Shown: positions 1 to 7,573 of the stretch, piece after piece
Layout of the letters: the number at the start of each line of letters is the position of its first letter
How positions within the stretch are numbered: position 1 is the first letter of the stretch
From: an uncultured Bacteroidales bacterium
Lineage (GTDB): Bacteria > Bacteroidota > Bacteroidia > Bacteroidales > WCHB1-69
Length of the DNA stretch: 19,469 bases
NCBI GenBank assembly: GCA_937892025.1
Contig: CALAVA010000072.1
Location: forward strand, 1-19,469
Reading direction: 5' to 3'
Program-made: the position numbers and the translations under genes
Notes under the pieces: generated by a model
Databases searched by the model: none
Told to the model about the DNA's origin: nothing
Seen by the model: the letters and a program-made list of their open reading frames with translations, nothing else

Positions 1-167
1 TATACTACAAGGTCTTGGAGTATCTCGGACAGCAGGTGGTGGGCGGACGTCGGATACATGGTCTCAAAACTTTCACAAAAATAGCCCTTGCAACTTGGCT
101 TAACAACCCCTTTTCTCCGCCTGAAGATGAACTCGAATCTGACACTCAGGGTATGCTCGCTTTCTGA
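1..167 (+). CDS. 3' end of an unidentified gene (partial)
   Basis: An open frame runs in from the left edge (codons from position 3) and stops with TGA at 165-167, giving 54 residues. They include the stretches VLEYLGQQVVGGRRIHGL and IALATWLNNPFSPP and an acidic tail (EDELESD). The composition looks like real protein, and the other two plus frames hit stops sooner. By hand count the segment is about 48% G+C, much higher than the AT-rich gap that follows. I do not recognise the family. A transposase C-terminus is one possibility, because of the different composition and the basic residues, but no terminal inverted repeat is visible. Only the end of the gene is present, so function cannot be assigned. 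Confidence 0.45.
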   Translation, partial: YYKVLEYLGQQVVGGRRIHGLKTFTKIALATWLNNPFSPPEDELESDTQGMLAF

Positions 168-420
168 CACTTGTCCAATCTGCCTTACTATCAACATGCT
201 CTGTATTCTCACAAAATTATCTCATAATTATTTTGGACACTATAGAAAATAATGGCAAATCGTCTTTTATTTCTATTCATTAAGTTCTATTGTTTTTAGG
301 TGTTTATTTTTTTAGAAAATATACTTTTTACAAAAAATATAATGCAAAATGGCAACAAAATGGGGTATTTATTGTAAATCATTGTAAAACATGTTGTTAA
401 TACCTATTTTATTAGTAGCA

Positions 421-440
421 TATACCCTATTTAGGGTATA
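421..440. promoter_or_regulatory. Perfect palindrome, candidate operator 1 upstream of flavodoxin
   Basis: TATACCCTATTTAGGGTATA is two exact 9-bp arms (TATACCCTA and TAGGGTATA) around a 2-bp centre. A near copy lies 43 bp downstream on the same face of the helix (about four turns). It is too short and AT-rich for a terminator stem with no T run after it, and its position upstream of the flavodoxin promoter suits binding of a dimeric regulator. The regulator is not identified; the sequence does not resemble the classical Fur box. Confidence 0.55.
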
Positions 441-463
441 AAAGGTTCCAAAAAAGCAAAAAA

Positions 464-483
464 AATACCTTAAATAGGGTATA
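464..483. promoter_or_regulatory. Imperfect copy of the palindrome, candidate operator 2
   Basis: AATACCTTAAATAGGGTATA matches the reverse complement of the 421-440 palindrome at 18 of 20 positions. It keeps the half site TAGGGTATA exactly. It sits about 22 bp upstream of the -7 box at 506-513, so it overlaps the place where a -33 element would be. A regulator bound here could block or replace -33 contacts. Confidence 0.5.
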
Positions 484-505
484 AGAAAAATAAAAAAAAT
501 AGGTT

Positions 506-513
506 TACCTTTG
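506..513 (+). promoter_or_regulatory. Bacteroidota-type -7 box of the flavodoxin gene
   Basis: TACCTTTG fits the TAnnTTTG consensus of the Bacteroidota primary sigma factor exactly. It lies 29 bases before the ATG at 543, which leaves a leader of about 25 nt. No TTTG or TTG -33 element is visible at the expected distance; the second palindrome occupies that region, which would fit a promoter dependent on or controlled by a regulator. Confidence 0.55.
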
Positions 514-542
514 TAAGAAATAAACATAAAAATATAATAAAT

Positions 543-1025
543 ATGGCAAAAACAGTTATATTCTTCGGTTCCACTACAGGAACATGTGAAGACATTGCAA
601 ACAGAATTGCAGCAAAAAATGGTGCAGATGTAAAAAATGCGTCAGAATTGACAGCGGAAAGCGTTGCCGATTATGATGTACTTCTTTTGGGTTCATCAAC
701 TTGGGGAGCAGGTGAATTGCAAGACGATTGGTTTGGTCCTTGCGAGGTATTGAAAGGTCTAAATCTATCAGGCAAAACGGTTGCTCTTTTTGCAGTTGGT
801 GATTATAGTGCTTATGGGGACACTTTTTGCGGTGCTTTAGCTCCTCTTTATGAAGCGGTAAAAAACACTGGTGCAAAAATAGTTGGTCAAGTGTCGACAG
901 ATGGTTACACTTTCGATGCAAGCGAAGCAGTCGTAAACGGAGAATTTGTAGGATTGGCTCTTGATGAATCTAATGAACCGGAGAAAACAGATGCAAGAAT
1001 AGACGCTTGGTTGGCTTCATTTTAA
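543..1025 (+). CDS. fldA: Flavodoxin, long-chain FMN type
   Basis: This 160-residue protein is a flavodoxin, a cytoplasmic FMN carrier of low-potential electrons that can replace ferredoxin when iron is short. The three FMN-binding loops are clear: the phosphate loop GSTTGTCED at residues 9-17, the 50s loop SSTWGAGELQDDW at 51-63 with Trp54 next to the isoalloxazine ring, and the 90s loop GDYSAYGDTFCGA at 86-98 with Tyr91 as the probable stacking residue. The usual beta1 strand (TVIFFGS) starts at residue 4. The length fits long-chain flavodoxins. The gene stands alone, has its own promoter box at 506-513 and palindromes upstream, and ends in a strong hairpin. The control sites suggest conditional expression, but the signal is unknown. 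Family assignment is firm; fldA is by similarity. Confidence 0.95.
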   Translation: MAKTVIFFGSTTGTCEDIANRIAAKNGADVKNASELTAESVADYDVLLLGSSTWGAGELQDDWFGPCEVLKGLNLSGKTVALFAVGDYSAYGDTFCGALAPLYEAVKNTGAKIVGQVSTDGYTFDASEAVVNGEFVGLALDESNEPEKTDARIDAWLASF

Positions 1026-1062
1026 GCAACATCTCTAATAAACTTTTTCATTTCACAAAAGA

Positions 1063-1092
1063 AAAGCACTCTCTAAAAGGGAGTGCTTTCTT
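1063..1092. terminator. Bidirectional hairpin terminator between fldA and the efflux operon
   Basis: The arms AAAGCACTCTC (1063-1073) and GGGAGTGCTTT (1079-1089) form an 11-bp stem with one G-T pair around the loop TAAAA. The plus strand ends in CTTTCTT. The minus strand continues with TTTTCTTTTG, so the same hairpin can end transcription of the PII-like gene, which stops 31 bases away. One structure serves two convergent units. Confidence 0.85.
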
Positions 1093-1122
1093 ACTATGAG
1101 AAACAATCAAAAATGCTCACAA

Positions 1123-1416
1123 TCAAACAGTGGCTTCTATATTCCACACAAATGCTCTCACGCCTATTTCTTCGTTTCTGGCATCCAACTTTTGTACAGC
1201 CTCCAACAAAGGAGCCACTTTTTCGTCATCTACAATGGTGATTACTGTAGAGTTCATTTCTGGCCATGTATGCGTTCCGTGTCTTGGTTCACCCGTATGT
1301 GAACCTCTTCCCTCAACAGACTCAAAAAAACTATACCCACGAATATGTAAGTGATCCAAAAGGTATAAGACTCGTTCTGTATTTGCCTGATTGAATACTA
1401 TCATTACCGATTTCAT
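1123..1416 (-). CDS. Small PII-like protein at the end of the RND operon
   Basis: This 97-residue protein begins MKSVMIVFNQANTERVLYLL and has the motif GRGSHTGEPRHGTHTWPEMN at residues 37-56, followed by a hydrophobic strand (STVITIVDD). The predicted order beta-alpha-beta with a long loop and then beta-alpha-beta resembles the ferredoxin-like fold of PII and related trimeric proteins found beside metal and RND transporters. It starts 12 bp after the pump gene and is the last gene before the terminator, so it is very likely made with the pump. A cytosolic sensor that adjusts the pump or its supply is an inference. The conserved His, Trp and Glu in the loop could bind a ligand or metal. I am sure of the gene and moderately sure of the family. 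Confidence 0.8.
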   Translation of the reverse strand: MKSVMIVFNQANTERVLYLLDHLHIRGYSFFESVEGRGSHTGEPRHGTHTWPEMNSTVITIVDDEKVAPLLEAVQKLDARNEEIGVRAFVWNIEATV

Positions 1417-1428
1417 ACTATCGTTTTT

Positions 1429-4400
1429 TTATTCGTTTAACATTTTATTTGCATTACTATTGTAGTTTTCTGGCAATGGTTTGTCAAGGAATACAAATTG
1501 TTTTCTCAACTTTCTTTCCTTGTCTCTTTCTCCACTACGACTAAAGATGGCATACAATACAGGTACAATAACCAAAGTAACAATAGTAGAAGCCAACAAA
1601 CCACCGATAACCACAATACCCATTGGTATCCACATTTCAGAGCCTTCGCTCGTACTCAAAGCCATTGGGAGCATACCGAGAATGGTAGTAGCGGCCGTCA
1701 TCAATACGGGACGCAAACGAGATTGTCCCGAAAGTGCAATAGCCTCATAGAGTTCATAACCTCTATCACGCATCAAATTGATATAATCCACCAATACAAT
1801 ACCATTCTTCACCACAATACCCACCAACATAATTGCTCCGAGTGCACCAATCATATCCAAGGTTGTGTTGGTTATCAATAGTGCCAAAATAACCCCTGTC
1901 ATTGCAAAAGGCACGGCCATCATAATAATGGCAGGCTTTGAGAATGATTCAAACTGCGAAGCCATAACAATATACACCAAAAGAATAATCATTGCCAACA
2001 GTAGCCCCATATCATGAAAAGTTTCTTGTTGGTCTTCATAATTTCCTGCAATTCTGATTGTTACACCTTGTGGAATATCCATATTGTTTAGTACACTTTC
2101 CACATCGGTAGCCAATTCGCCCAAAGAGGTTTCATGAGGAGTGATAGCAACTTTTACATAACGCTGACGAGATTTTCTTTCAATAGTAGGAGGTGTCCAA
2201 TATTCTTCCAACTTGGCAATTTCGTTCAATTTGATTGTTTGTCCTGTTGGTGTTGGTATGGTCATATTTTCTATCAATGTCAAAGAATTGCGGTCTTCTT
2301 CTGTCAATCTGACGAGAATATTATATTCATCTCCGTCTTCTTTAAGATAGCCAACCGCCATACCATTGACACGATTGCGGACATAGGTAGATATGGTTGC
2401 CGAAGTCAATCCGTGTCGTGCTGCCTTTTCTTTATCAACAACGACCTTAATTTCTGCCCTATCTTCATCGCGGCTGATAGTTATATCTCTTGCTCCTGGT
2501 ATTTTTTGTCTAACCTGCTGTTTTACGTTTTCTGCCATAATATTTGTTTGGTCAAAATCGTAACCATATATTTCGACATCAACAGTAGAAGCACCGCCAC
2601 CGCCACCAAAACCACTAGAAACAGCAGCCGTATAGTCTATAATTTCAGGATATGTAGCCATCTCTTGACGAAAAATCTCTGCTATTTCAAAAATAGAACG
2701 TTCACGTTCATATTTTTTTAAACAGCGAATGGTCATATTGATAGTATTGTTTGTTGTATTAGAGAAAATGGCACTGACTCCGGCATCGTCATTACTACCT
2801 GCAGAGGTAGAGATTAGCACCACCTCAGGTGCCAATTCTTTGAAACGTTGTTCCAATTTACGGGCAGTTTTTACAGTTTCTTCAATACGAGTACCTCTTT
2901 GAAGTTCAACCTTGACAGAAATTCTTCCATTGTCGGTTTTTTGCATAAAGTCTGTACCGATTGCACCCATAAAAACAGGTATCAATGATGAAACAAATAT
3001 CAATGTAGCCACCAATACGGTTGCTTTTTTATGATGTAAACAATAGCGTAACACATTGGCATACCATTGGTCCAATCTGTCTAAAAGAGGAAGAATCCAC
3101 TTGTCATACCACGTTTTTTTGCGTCCTTTGTCAATAACATTTCCGTCTTTATCAATGATAACTTGTGAGGAGTTCAACAATTTTGAAGCCAACATTGGAG
3201 TAAGCGTAATTGCGACAATGGTAGATGTACAAACCACAATGGTTACAATCCACCCCAATTCTTTAAACATAATACCTGCCATACCTGTCAACATAGTTAA
3301 AGGCACAAAAACAGCACAAATAACTAATGTTGTGGCAATAACAGAAGTCCACACCTCATTGGTAGCATAGATAGCGGCTTCACGAGGCGAAGACCCACGC
3401 TCTATATGCGTGGTTATATTTTCTAAAACAACAATAGCGTCATCAACTACCATACCAATGGCGACAGTTAAAGAACACAATGAAATAATATTAATGGAAC
3501 GCCCTGTTAATGCCAAATAGATAAATGCGGCTATCAATGCTATCGGTATTGTCAAAGAAATAATAAAAGTGGCTTTCCAACGTCCTAGGAAAAACAGAAC
3601 CACCAACACCACAAACAACAAAGCATACAGAATAGATTCTTCCAATGAATTGATAGAATTTTCTATATTTTCAGAAGAGTCGTAAATGGTAGCAATTTGA
3701 ACATCTGTTGGCAATTGTTTTTGTATTTTTGCCATTGTTTTATTGATATCCTTGCATATCTGCACAGTATTGGCACCGGATTGTTTGCTAATAATGATTC
3801 TTACCCCATCTTTTCCGTTGATTTTTTCATCCAAAGACAAATCCTTTATGGTATCTCTAACGGTGGCAATATCTCTAACAAACACTTGTTTTCCGTCTGC
3901 GGTGGTTGTTACGACAATATTACGAATTTCATCACTTTCAACATATTCACTTCTTACTTGCAAGTTATATTGGTCTTTGTCCATTTTCACCACCCCCGAA
4001 GACAAATTCAGGTTATTACTTGCAATCATATTACCTACAGTTTCTAATGGAAGATGAAAAGCGTCTAATTTTTCTTGGTCAATATCAACATAGACATATC
4101 TTTTAGGCTCACCTGAAAGGGAAATATTTCCGATACCATCAACCATATTTAATATGGGAACAACTTCATCGTTGAGCAGTTTTTCTAATCCGGGATAACT
4201 TTCTTCTGCCGTTACAGCAAATTGGATAATTGGCATTGCAGAAGAACTGAACTTAAAGATGAAAGGATTAGAACAGCCGTCTGGCAAGTTATTTTTAACC
4301 ATATCCACATAAGAACGAATATCATTGACGGCTTCGTCCATATTGGACCCCCACTCCAATTCCAACATTACAGTTGAGATATTATCTTTTGAATTAGAGG

Positions 4401-4641
4401 TAATATTTTTCAATCCATCGACAGAGTTGAGTGTGTTTTCCAATATTTTAGTAACGTTGGTTTCTATTTCACTCGCACTTGCACCTCCATAGGTAGTCAT
4501 CACAGTAACATAAGGAGGGTCCATTTCTGGAAATTGATCTATGGGCAGACGTGTAAAAGAATAAATACCGATAACCAACACAGCCACAAAAATTAGCAGT
4601 GTGGTAACAGGTTTGTCTATTGCGGTTTTGTAAATACTCAT
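1429..4641 (-). CDS. RND efflux pump, AcrB/HAE1-type inner-membrane transporter
   Basis: At 1070 residues this is a full-length resistance-nodulation-division pump that uses the proton gradient to expel hydrophobic compounds from the periplasm through a TolC-like channel. It begins with the first membrane helix (KPVTTLLIFVAVLVIGIYSF). The proton-relay residues are present: Asp400 and Asp401 in MVVDDAIVVLEN, and Lys945 in VGIVVKNGIVLVDY, the counterparts of AcrB Asp407, Asp408 and Lys940. The periplasmic porter motif DPPYVTVMTTYGGAS is at the start of the first large loop. A Gly-rich segment (GFGGGGGAS) lies in the second large loop. The C-terminus ends in a charged cytoplasmic tail. The gene follows the fusion-protein gene by 15 bp. 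The HAE1 features point to drugs, bile salts or other hydrophobic compounds rather than metals, but the substrate cannot be read from sequence. Confidence 0.95.
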   Translation of the reverse strand: MSIYKTAIDKPVTTLLIFVAVLVIGIYSFTRLPIDQFPEMDPPYVTVMTTYGGASASEIETNVTKILENTLNSVDGLKNITSNSKDNISTVMLELEWGSNMDEAVNDIRSYVDMVKNNLPDGCSNPFIFKFSSSAMPIIQFAVTAEESYPGLEKLLNDEVVPILNMVDGIGNISLSGEPKRYVYVDIDQEKLDAFHLPLETVGNMIASNNLNLSSGVVKMDKDQYNLQVRSEYVESDEIRNIVVTTTADGKQVFVRDIATVRDTIKDLSLDEKINGKDGVRIIISKQSGANTVQICKDINKTMAKIQKQLPTDVQIATIYDSSENIENSINSLEESILYALLFVVLVVLFFLGRWKATFIISLTIPIALIAAFIYLALTGRSINIISLCSLTVAIGMVVDDAIVVLENITTHIERGSSPREAAIYATNEVWTSVIATTLVICAVFVPLTMLTGMAGIMFKELGWIVTIVVCTSTIVAITLTPMLASKLLNSSQVIIDKDGNVIDKGRKKTWYDKWILPLLDRLDQWYANVLRYCLHHKKATVLVATLIFVSSLIPVFMGAIGTDFMQKTDNGRISVKVELQRGTRIEETVKTARKLEQRFKELAPEVVLISTSAGSNDDAGVSAIFSNTTNNTINMTIRCLKKYERERSIFEIAEIFRQEMATYPEIIDYTAAVSSGFGGGGGASTVDVEIYGYDFDQTNIMAENVKQQVRQKIPGARDITISRDEDRAEIKVVVDKEKAARHGLTSATISTYVRNRVNGMAVGYLKEDGDEYNILVRLTEEDRNSLTLIENMTIPTPTGQTIKLNEIAKLEEYWTPPTIERKSRQRYVKVAITPHETSLGELATDVESVLNNMDIPQGVTIRIAGNYEDQQETFHDMGLLLAMIILLVYIVMASQFESFSKPAIIMMAVPFAMTGVILALLITNTTLDMIGALGAIMLVGIVVKNGIVLVDYINLMRDRGYELYEAIALSGQSRLRPVLMTAATTILGMLPMALSTSEGSEMWIPMGIVVIGGLLASTIVTLVIVPVLYAIFSRSGERDKERKLRKQFVFLDKPLPENYNSNANKMLNE

Positions 4642-4656
4642 AATTTTGTTGTTTTA

Positions 4657-5685
4657 TTATTGATTATTAACCACTTTTACGGCTACACCGTCAATCAAAC
4701 GTCCTTGTCCGGCAACTACTAAATCCATACCTTCTTTTAACTCATCGCCGATGATTTCAACATTTTCATCAAAGCGTTGTCCCATTTTTACGCTGATACG
4801 TTTGGCTTTTCCATTTTCATGAACAAAAACATATCTTTCATTGCTACCTATTAGTTTTAAAACAGCGGCATAGGGTGCTATCAACACCTCCGCTTCTCCA
4901 AGTGCAAGGGTTGTATTTACATACATACCCGGACGCAACAATTCTGCATTGTTGGGGATTTTCAATTTTACTTGGAAAGTGTGAGTAGATGGATCTATGG
5001 TAGGATAAACGATTTCAATAACACATTCAAATTCTTTTTCTGGGTAGATTTCAGAATGCAGTTTCAATTTCATTCCTTTTTGCACTAATGGGAAATAGGT
5101 TTCAGGAATACTCACCAAGGCCTTTAATGTTTTTATTTGTGTCAAAGAGAGTATTGGTGTACCTGTGTACATTTCTCCGTCTTCAAAATTTTTGGCTGCA
5201 ATAACCCCTGCAAATTGGGCTTTAACAAAAGTATTTGTTTCTAAAAAATCAAGATTTTGTTTCAATTGATCATATTGTGCCTTTAGTTGGTCATAGGCTT
5301 GTTGCGAGGCACTACCTGTTTCTCTCAATGCAGCGACACGGTCAAGTTCTGTTTTTACGGAAGCCAAATTGATTTTAGTGGTAAGATATTGATTTTGGTC
5401 CATTCTAATCAATAGTTGCCCTTGACTGACTCTTGTGCCAACATCAACAAATATTTTTTCTATATGTCCTGTCAAAGAGGGAGATATGTTCATTGTTTCA
5501 TAGCCCTGCAATGTTGTTGAGTATTCTAATTGTCGGGCAATTTTTTGTTTTTCCAAAGTAATGACCTCAATAGGTTCAACTCTTTCTGTTTCTGTTGCTG
5601 TTGTTTTTTTTGTGCTTTGCTGTCCACAAGAAGTAATAAAAATTGCCATCAAAGCCATTGAACTAATTTTGAATAAATTTTTCAT
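4657..5685 (-). CDS. Membrane fusion lipoprotein of the RND pump (AcrA/HlyD-type periplasmic adaptor)
   Basis: This 342-residue adaptor links the RND pump to the outer-membrane channel. The N-terminus is a lipoprotein signal with a lipobox ending at Cys20 (FITSC), so the protein should be anchored to the periplasmic face of a membrane. Order of domains: first lipoyl half at about 60-98 (GHIEKIFVDVGTRVSQGQLLIRMD), an alpha-helical hairpin with coiled-coil character at about 100-150, the second lipoyl half at about 152-182 (FAGVIAAKNFEDGEMYTG), a beta-barrel domain to about 265, and a membrane-proximal domain at the end. The short hairpin is typical of Bacteroidota adaptors. It lies between the acetyltransferase gene (16 bp upstream) and the pump gene (15 bp downstream). 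Confidence 0.93.
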   Translation of the reverse strand: MKNLFKISSMALMAIFITSCGQQSTKKTTATETERVEPIEVITLEKQKIARQLEYSTTLQGYETMNISPSLTGHIEKIFVDVGTRVSQGQLLIRMDQNQYLTTKINLASVKTELDRVAALRETGSASQQAYDQLKAQYDQLKQNLDFLETNTFVKAQFAGVIAAKNFEDGEMYTGTPILSLTQIKTLKALVSIPETYFPLVQKGMKLKLHSEIYPEKEFECVIEIVYPTIDPSTHTFQVKLKIPNNAELLRPGMYVNTTLALGEAEVLIAPYAAVLKLIGSNERYVFVHENGKAKRISVKMGQRFDENVEIIGDELKEGMDLVVAGQGRLIDGVAVKVVNNQ

Positions 5686-5701
5686 TCTAAAAAATCTGCT
5701 T

Positions 5702-6247
5702 TTATTTTCTATATCTAATTTTATTTTCTGTTCTACTTAAAATTCTTGGGTGCGACATCACCACTGTTGAATTATCAGGAATATCTTCAGCGACAATACA
5801 ATTTGCTCCGATTCTACAATTATTGCCAATTGTTATTCCACCTATAAGCACTGCCCCTGCCCCAATTTCACAATTATCCCCAATTGTCGGTGAACCGCCA
5901 TGCCCATTACCAATGGTTACTGAATGTAAAATAATACAATTTTTTCCTATTTTTGCATCGTGAGCCAAAATAACACCTTGTATGCCATGAGGGAAACAAG
6001 GTGGCTCTTTTACAAAAGCTCCATATCCCAAATGAGTACCCATAGAAGCATTATTGAAGGCATCCATTTTTTTTATCCGATACAAATACCAATAACACAA
6101 TAGTTTCTTAAAGAAACCTCCTTTATAATTAACAACACTATCCCTCATTTTCCAATACTTTTCATGATTATAATGCCGAATACGCTGTTGCATAATTTTT
6201 TGGAACCCGGTAATTTGTACCGTTTTTGGAATTTTGCCCCCCCCCAA
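5702..6247 (-). CDS. Hexapeptide-repeat acetyltransferase (CysE/serine acetyltransferase-like) with a poly-G tract at its start
   Basis: The protein has a left-handed beta-helix of hexapeptide repeats at about residues 92-160 (for example VTIGNGHGGSPTIGDNCEIGAG), with a conserved His in FPHGIQG. This is the fold of acetyl-CoA-dependent O-acetyltransferases of the serine acetyltransferase/CysE group; a free-serine or a surface-glycan acceptor is equally possible. The frame opens with TTG at 6247, but a TAG stop lies two codons upstream and a run of nine G follows the TTG directly. An ATG at 6263, 17 bp after the tolC-like stop and so spaced like every other gene in this operon, is out of frame: it is read into a 31-residue peptide that stops at 6168. 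Loss of one G would give a continuous ORF of 187 codons or so from 6263. A further in-frame ATG at 6193 would give a shorter protein starting MQQRIRHYNHEKYW. The start is therefore uncertain. Confidence 0.8.
   Translation of the reverse strand: MGGGKIPKTVQITGFQKIMQQRIRHYNHEKYWKMRDSVVNYKGGFFKKLLCYWYLYRIKKMDAFNNASMGTHLGYGAFVKEPPCFPHGIQGVILAHDAKIGKNCIILHSVTIGNGHGGSPTIGDNCEIGAGAVLIGGITIGNNCRIGANCIVAEDIPDNSTVVMSHPRILSRTENKIRYRK
6237..6245 (-). repeat. Poly-G tract (G9), candidate slippage site
   Basis: Nine consecutive C on the plus strand (G on the coding strand) lie seven codons into the reading frame that begins at the ATG at 6263. In a low-GC genome such a run is rare by chance. With nine G the ATG frame ends after 31 residues; with eight (or eleven) it joins the acetyltransferase frame. 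This is the layout of a contingency locus switched by slipped-strand mispairing. A miscounted homopolymer in the assembly is the main alternative. Confidence 0.75.
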
Positions 6248-6280
6248 GTTCTAAACTACTCATTTTCAATGATTTATATC

Positions 6281-7567
6281 TTATTTATTATTTAAGAATT
6301 TTTCAAGTTCTACTTGTGCATTTACGAGAGTCATTACCGCTTGCACATAATTAGATTGAGCAGCGATAAGGTCATTGCTGGCATTGGTAAGTTCCAATGT
6401 TGAAACGGTTCCCCATTGATATTTATTGGTTGTACTTGCAAAAACACGTTGTGTAACTTCTATGTTTTCTTTTTCGTTGAGATAAGTTTCGTAAGCATTT
6501 GAAAGGTTGTACCGCAATTGTTGACATTGTATTTTTAAATTGTCTGTAGTTTCTTCAAATGTGTTTTGTGCTTCTATGTAGGCAATCTTTTTTTCTTCTA
6601 TTGCAGCACCTTTTTTGCCAGTTGAAAACAATGGAACACTCAAAGACAGCCCTATGGTATGAGGAGGAGCCATAGAGAAACCTCCTTCTTCCAGATCTTG
6701 TCGATAATTGTATTGATAAAAAGTACTAATTGTAGGCGTATAGGCCATTGTAGCCAATATTACTTGTTTTTTTGCCAAATCTACATTTTTTTGCAATAGT
6801 TGATAATTGAAATTATTATCAATAACAAAATTTTCGTCTAATAAGCTCAATATTTTATTAGCCGAAAGAATATCGTCTATAGTTTCTGTGAGTAGTATAT
6901 CTGTTTCCATAGGCAGAGCGAGCAACACACGCATAGAATTAAGTGCTAACTCTCGATTGCGTTTTTGTGTATTGATATTATTTATTAGTGTATTAACTTT
7001 TACTTTTATCTGATCTGCTGTTGTTTGCTCGGCAGCACCTGCCTTGACCGTATTTTGTGTCATTTCTGCAAGCGACTGTATATTTATCAAACTACTATCC
7101 AAAAGTTGTATAATTTCATCTTCTATTAGCACCGCCAAATAAGTTGTTTTTACACTTGCTCGCAATTCAGATTCTGACTGATTACGCGTAATGTCCTGCA
7201 TTTCCACTGCAAGATTGGACAATAATGTAGCCACTATCAATTGACCATTGATAGCAATACTTGCTTGTGCACCGATATTCACATACGGCGACATTTTTCT
7301 TGACATTACGCCAAAATTAATCTCATAACCACACATATTGGTATAGCCTGCCGAGCCGTCTACCTGTGGCAACATTGAGGCTATAGTCTGCCAACGAGCC
7401 GCTTCTGCTTTTTTTATTTCCAAAGTTGCATTGGCCATCATTTTATTGTGTTCTATGGCATATTTTTCTGCCTCCTCGACACTAAGCGACAACTGAGATT
7501 TTTGAGCATATAGTGTTGAACACAAACTACATATTGTTAAAACAAAGATTTTATGTATATATTTCAT
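6281..7567 (-). CDS. TolC-like outer-membrane efflux channel
   Basis: This 428-residue protein belongs to the outer-membrane factor (OEP) family, whose trimers form the exit duct of RND tripartite pumps. A cleavable signal peptide covers residues 1-21 (ending LYAQ). Two homologous OEP halves follow, each rich in long amphipathic helices with Ala, Asn, Gln and Leu; the second half includes the typical segment TVSTLELTNASNDLIAAQSNY near the end. It follows the TetR gene by 6 bp and precedes the acetyltransferase gene. Having its own channel gene in the operon suggests a dedicated pump. Length is at the short end of the family, as is usual in Bacteroidota. Confidence 0.92.
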   Translation of the reverse strand: MKYIHKIFVLTICSLCSTLYAQKSQLSLSVEEAEKYAIEHNKMMANATLEIKKAEAARWQTIASMLPQVDGSAGYTNMCGYEINFGVMSRKMSPYVNIGAQASIAINGQLIVATLLSNLAVEMQDITRNQSESELRASVKTTYLAVLIEDEIIQLLDSSLINIQSLAEMTQNTVKAGAAEQTTADQIKVKVNTLINNINTQKRNRELALNSMRVLLALPMETDILLTETIDDILSANKILSLLDENFVIDNNFNYQLLQKNVDLAKKQVILATMAYTPTISTFYQYNYRQDLEEGGFSMAPPHTIGLSLSVPLFSTGKKGAAIEEKKIAYIEAQNTFEETTDNLKIQCQQLRYNLSNAYETYLNEKENIEVTQRVFASTTNKYQWGTVSTLELTNASNDLIAAQSNYVQAVMTLVNAQVELEKFLNNK

Positions 7568-7573
7568 ATTGTT

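Larger units (their letters stand above)
168..542. other. AT-rich intergenic region without a gene
   Basis: This 375-base stretch has no convincing ORF or RNA gene. Its right half holds the flavodoxin control region: two related 20-bp palindromes, a partial third copy near 399-410, and a TAnnTTTG promoter box. An 8-bp palindrome AACATGTT lies at 388-395. Runs of A and T dominate the rest. I see no clear hairpin terminator for the gene that ends at 167. Confidence 0.6.

Noticed and set aside
574..921. Open frame on the minus strand inside the flavodoxin gene
   Set aside because: It is the shadow of a well-supported flavodoxin, rich in His, Leu and Gln with no domain features.
2134..2721. Plus-strand open frame of 195 codons opposite the RND pump
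   Set aside because: Composition is that of an antisense shadow, and the pump frame is unmistakable.
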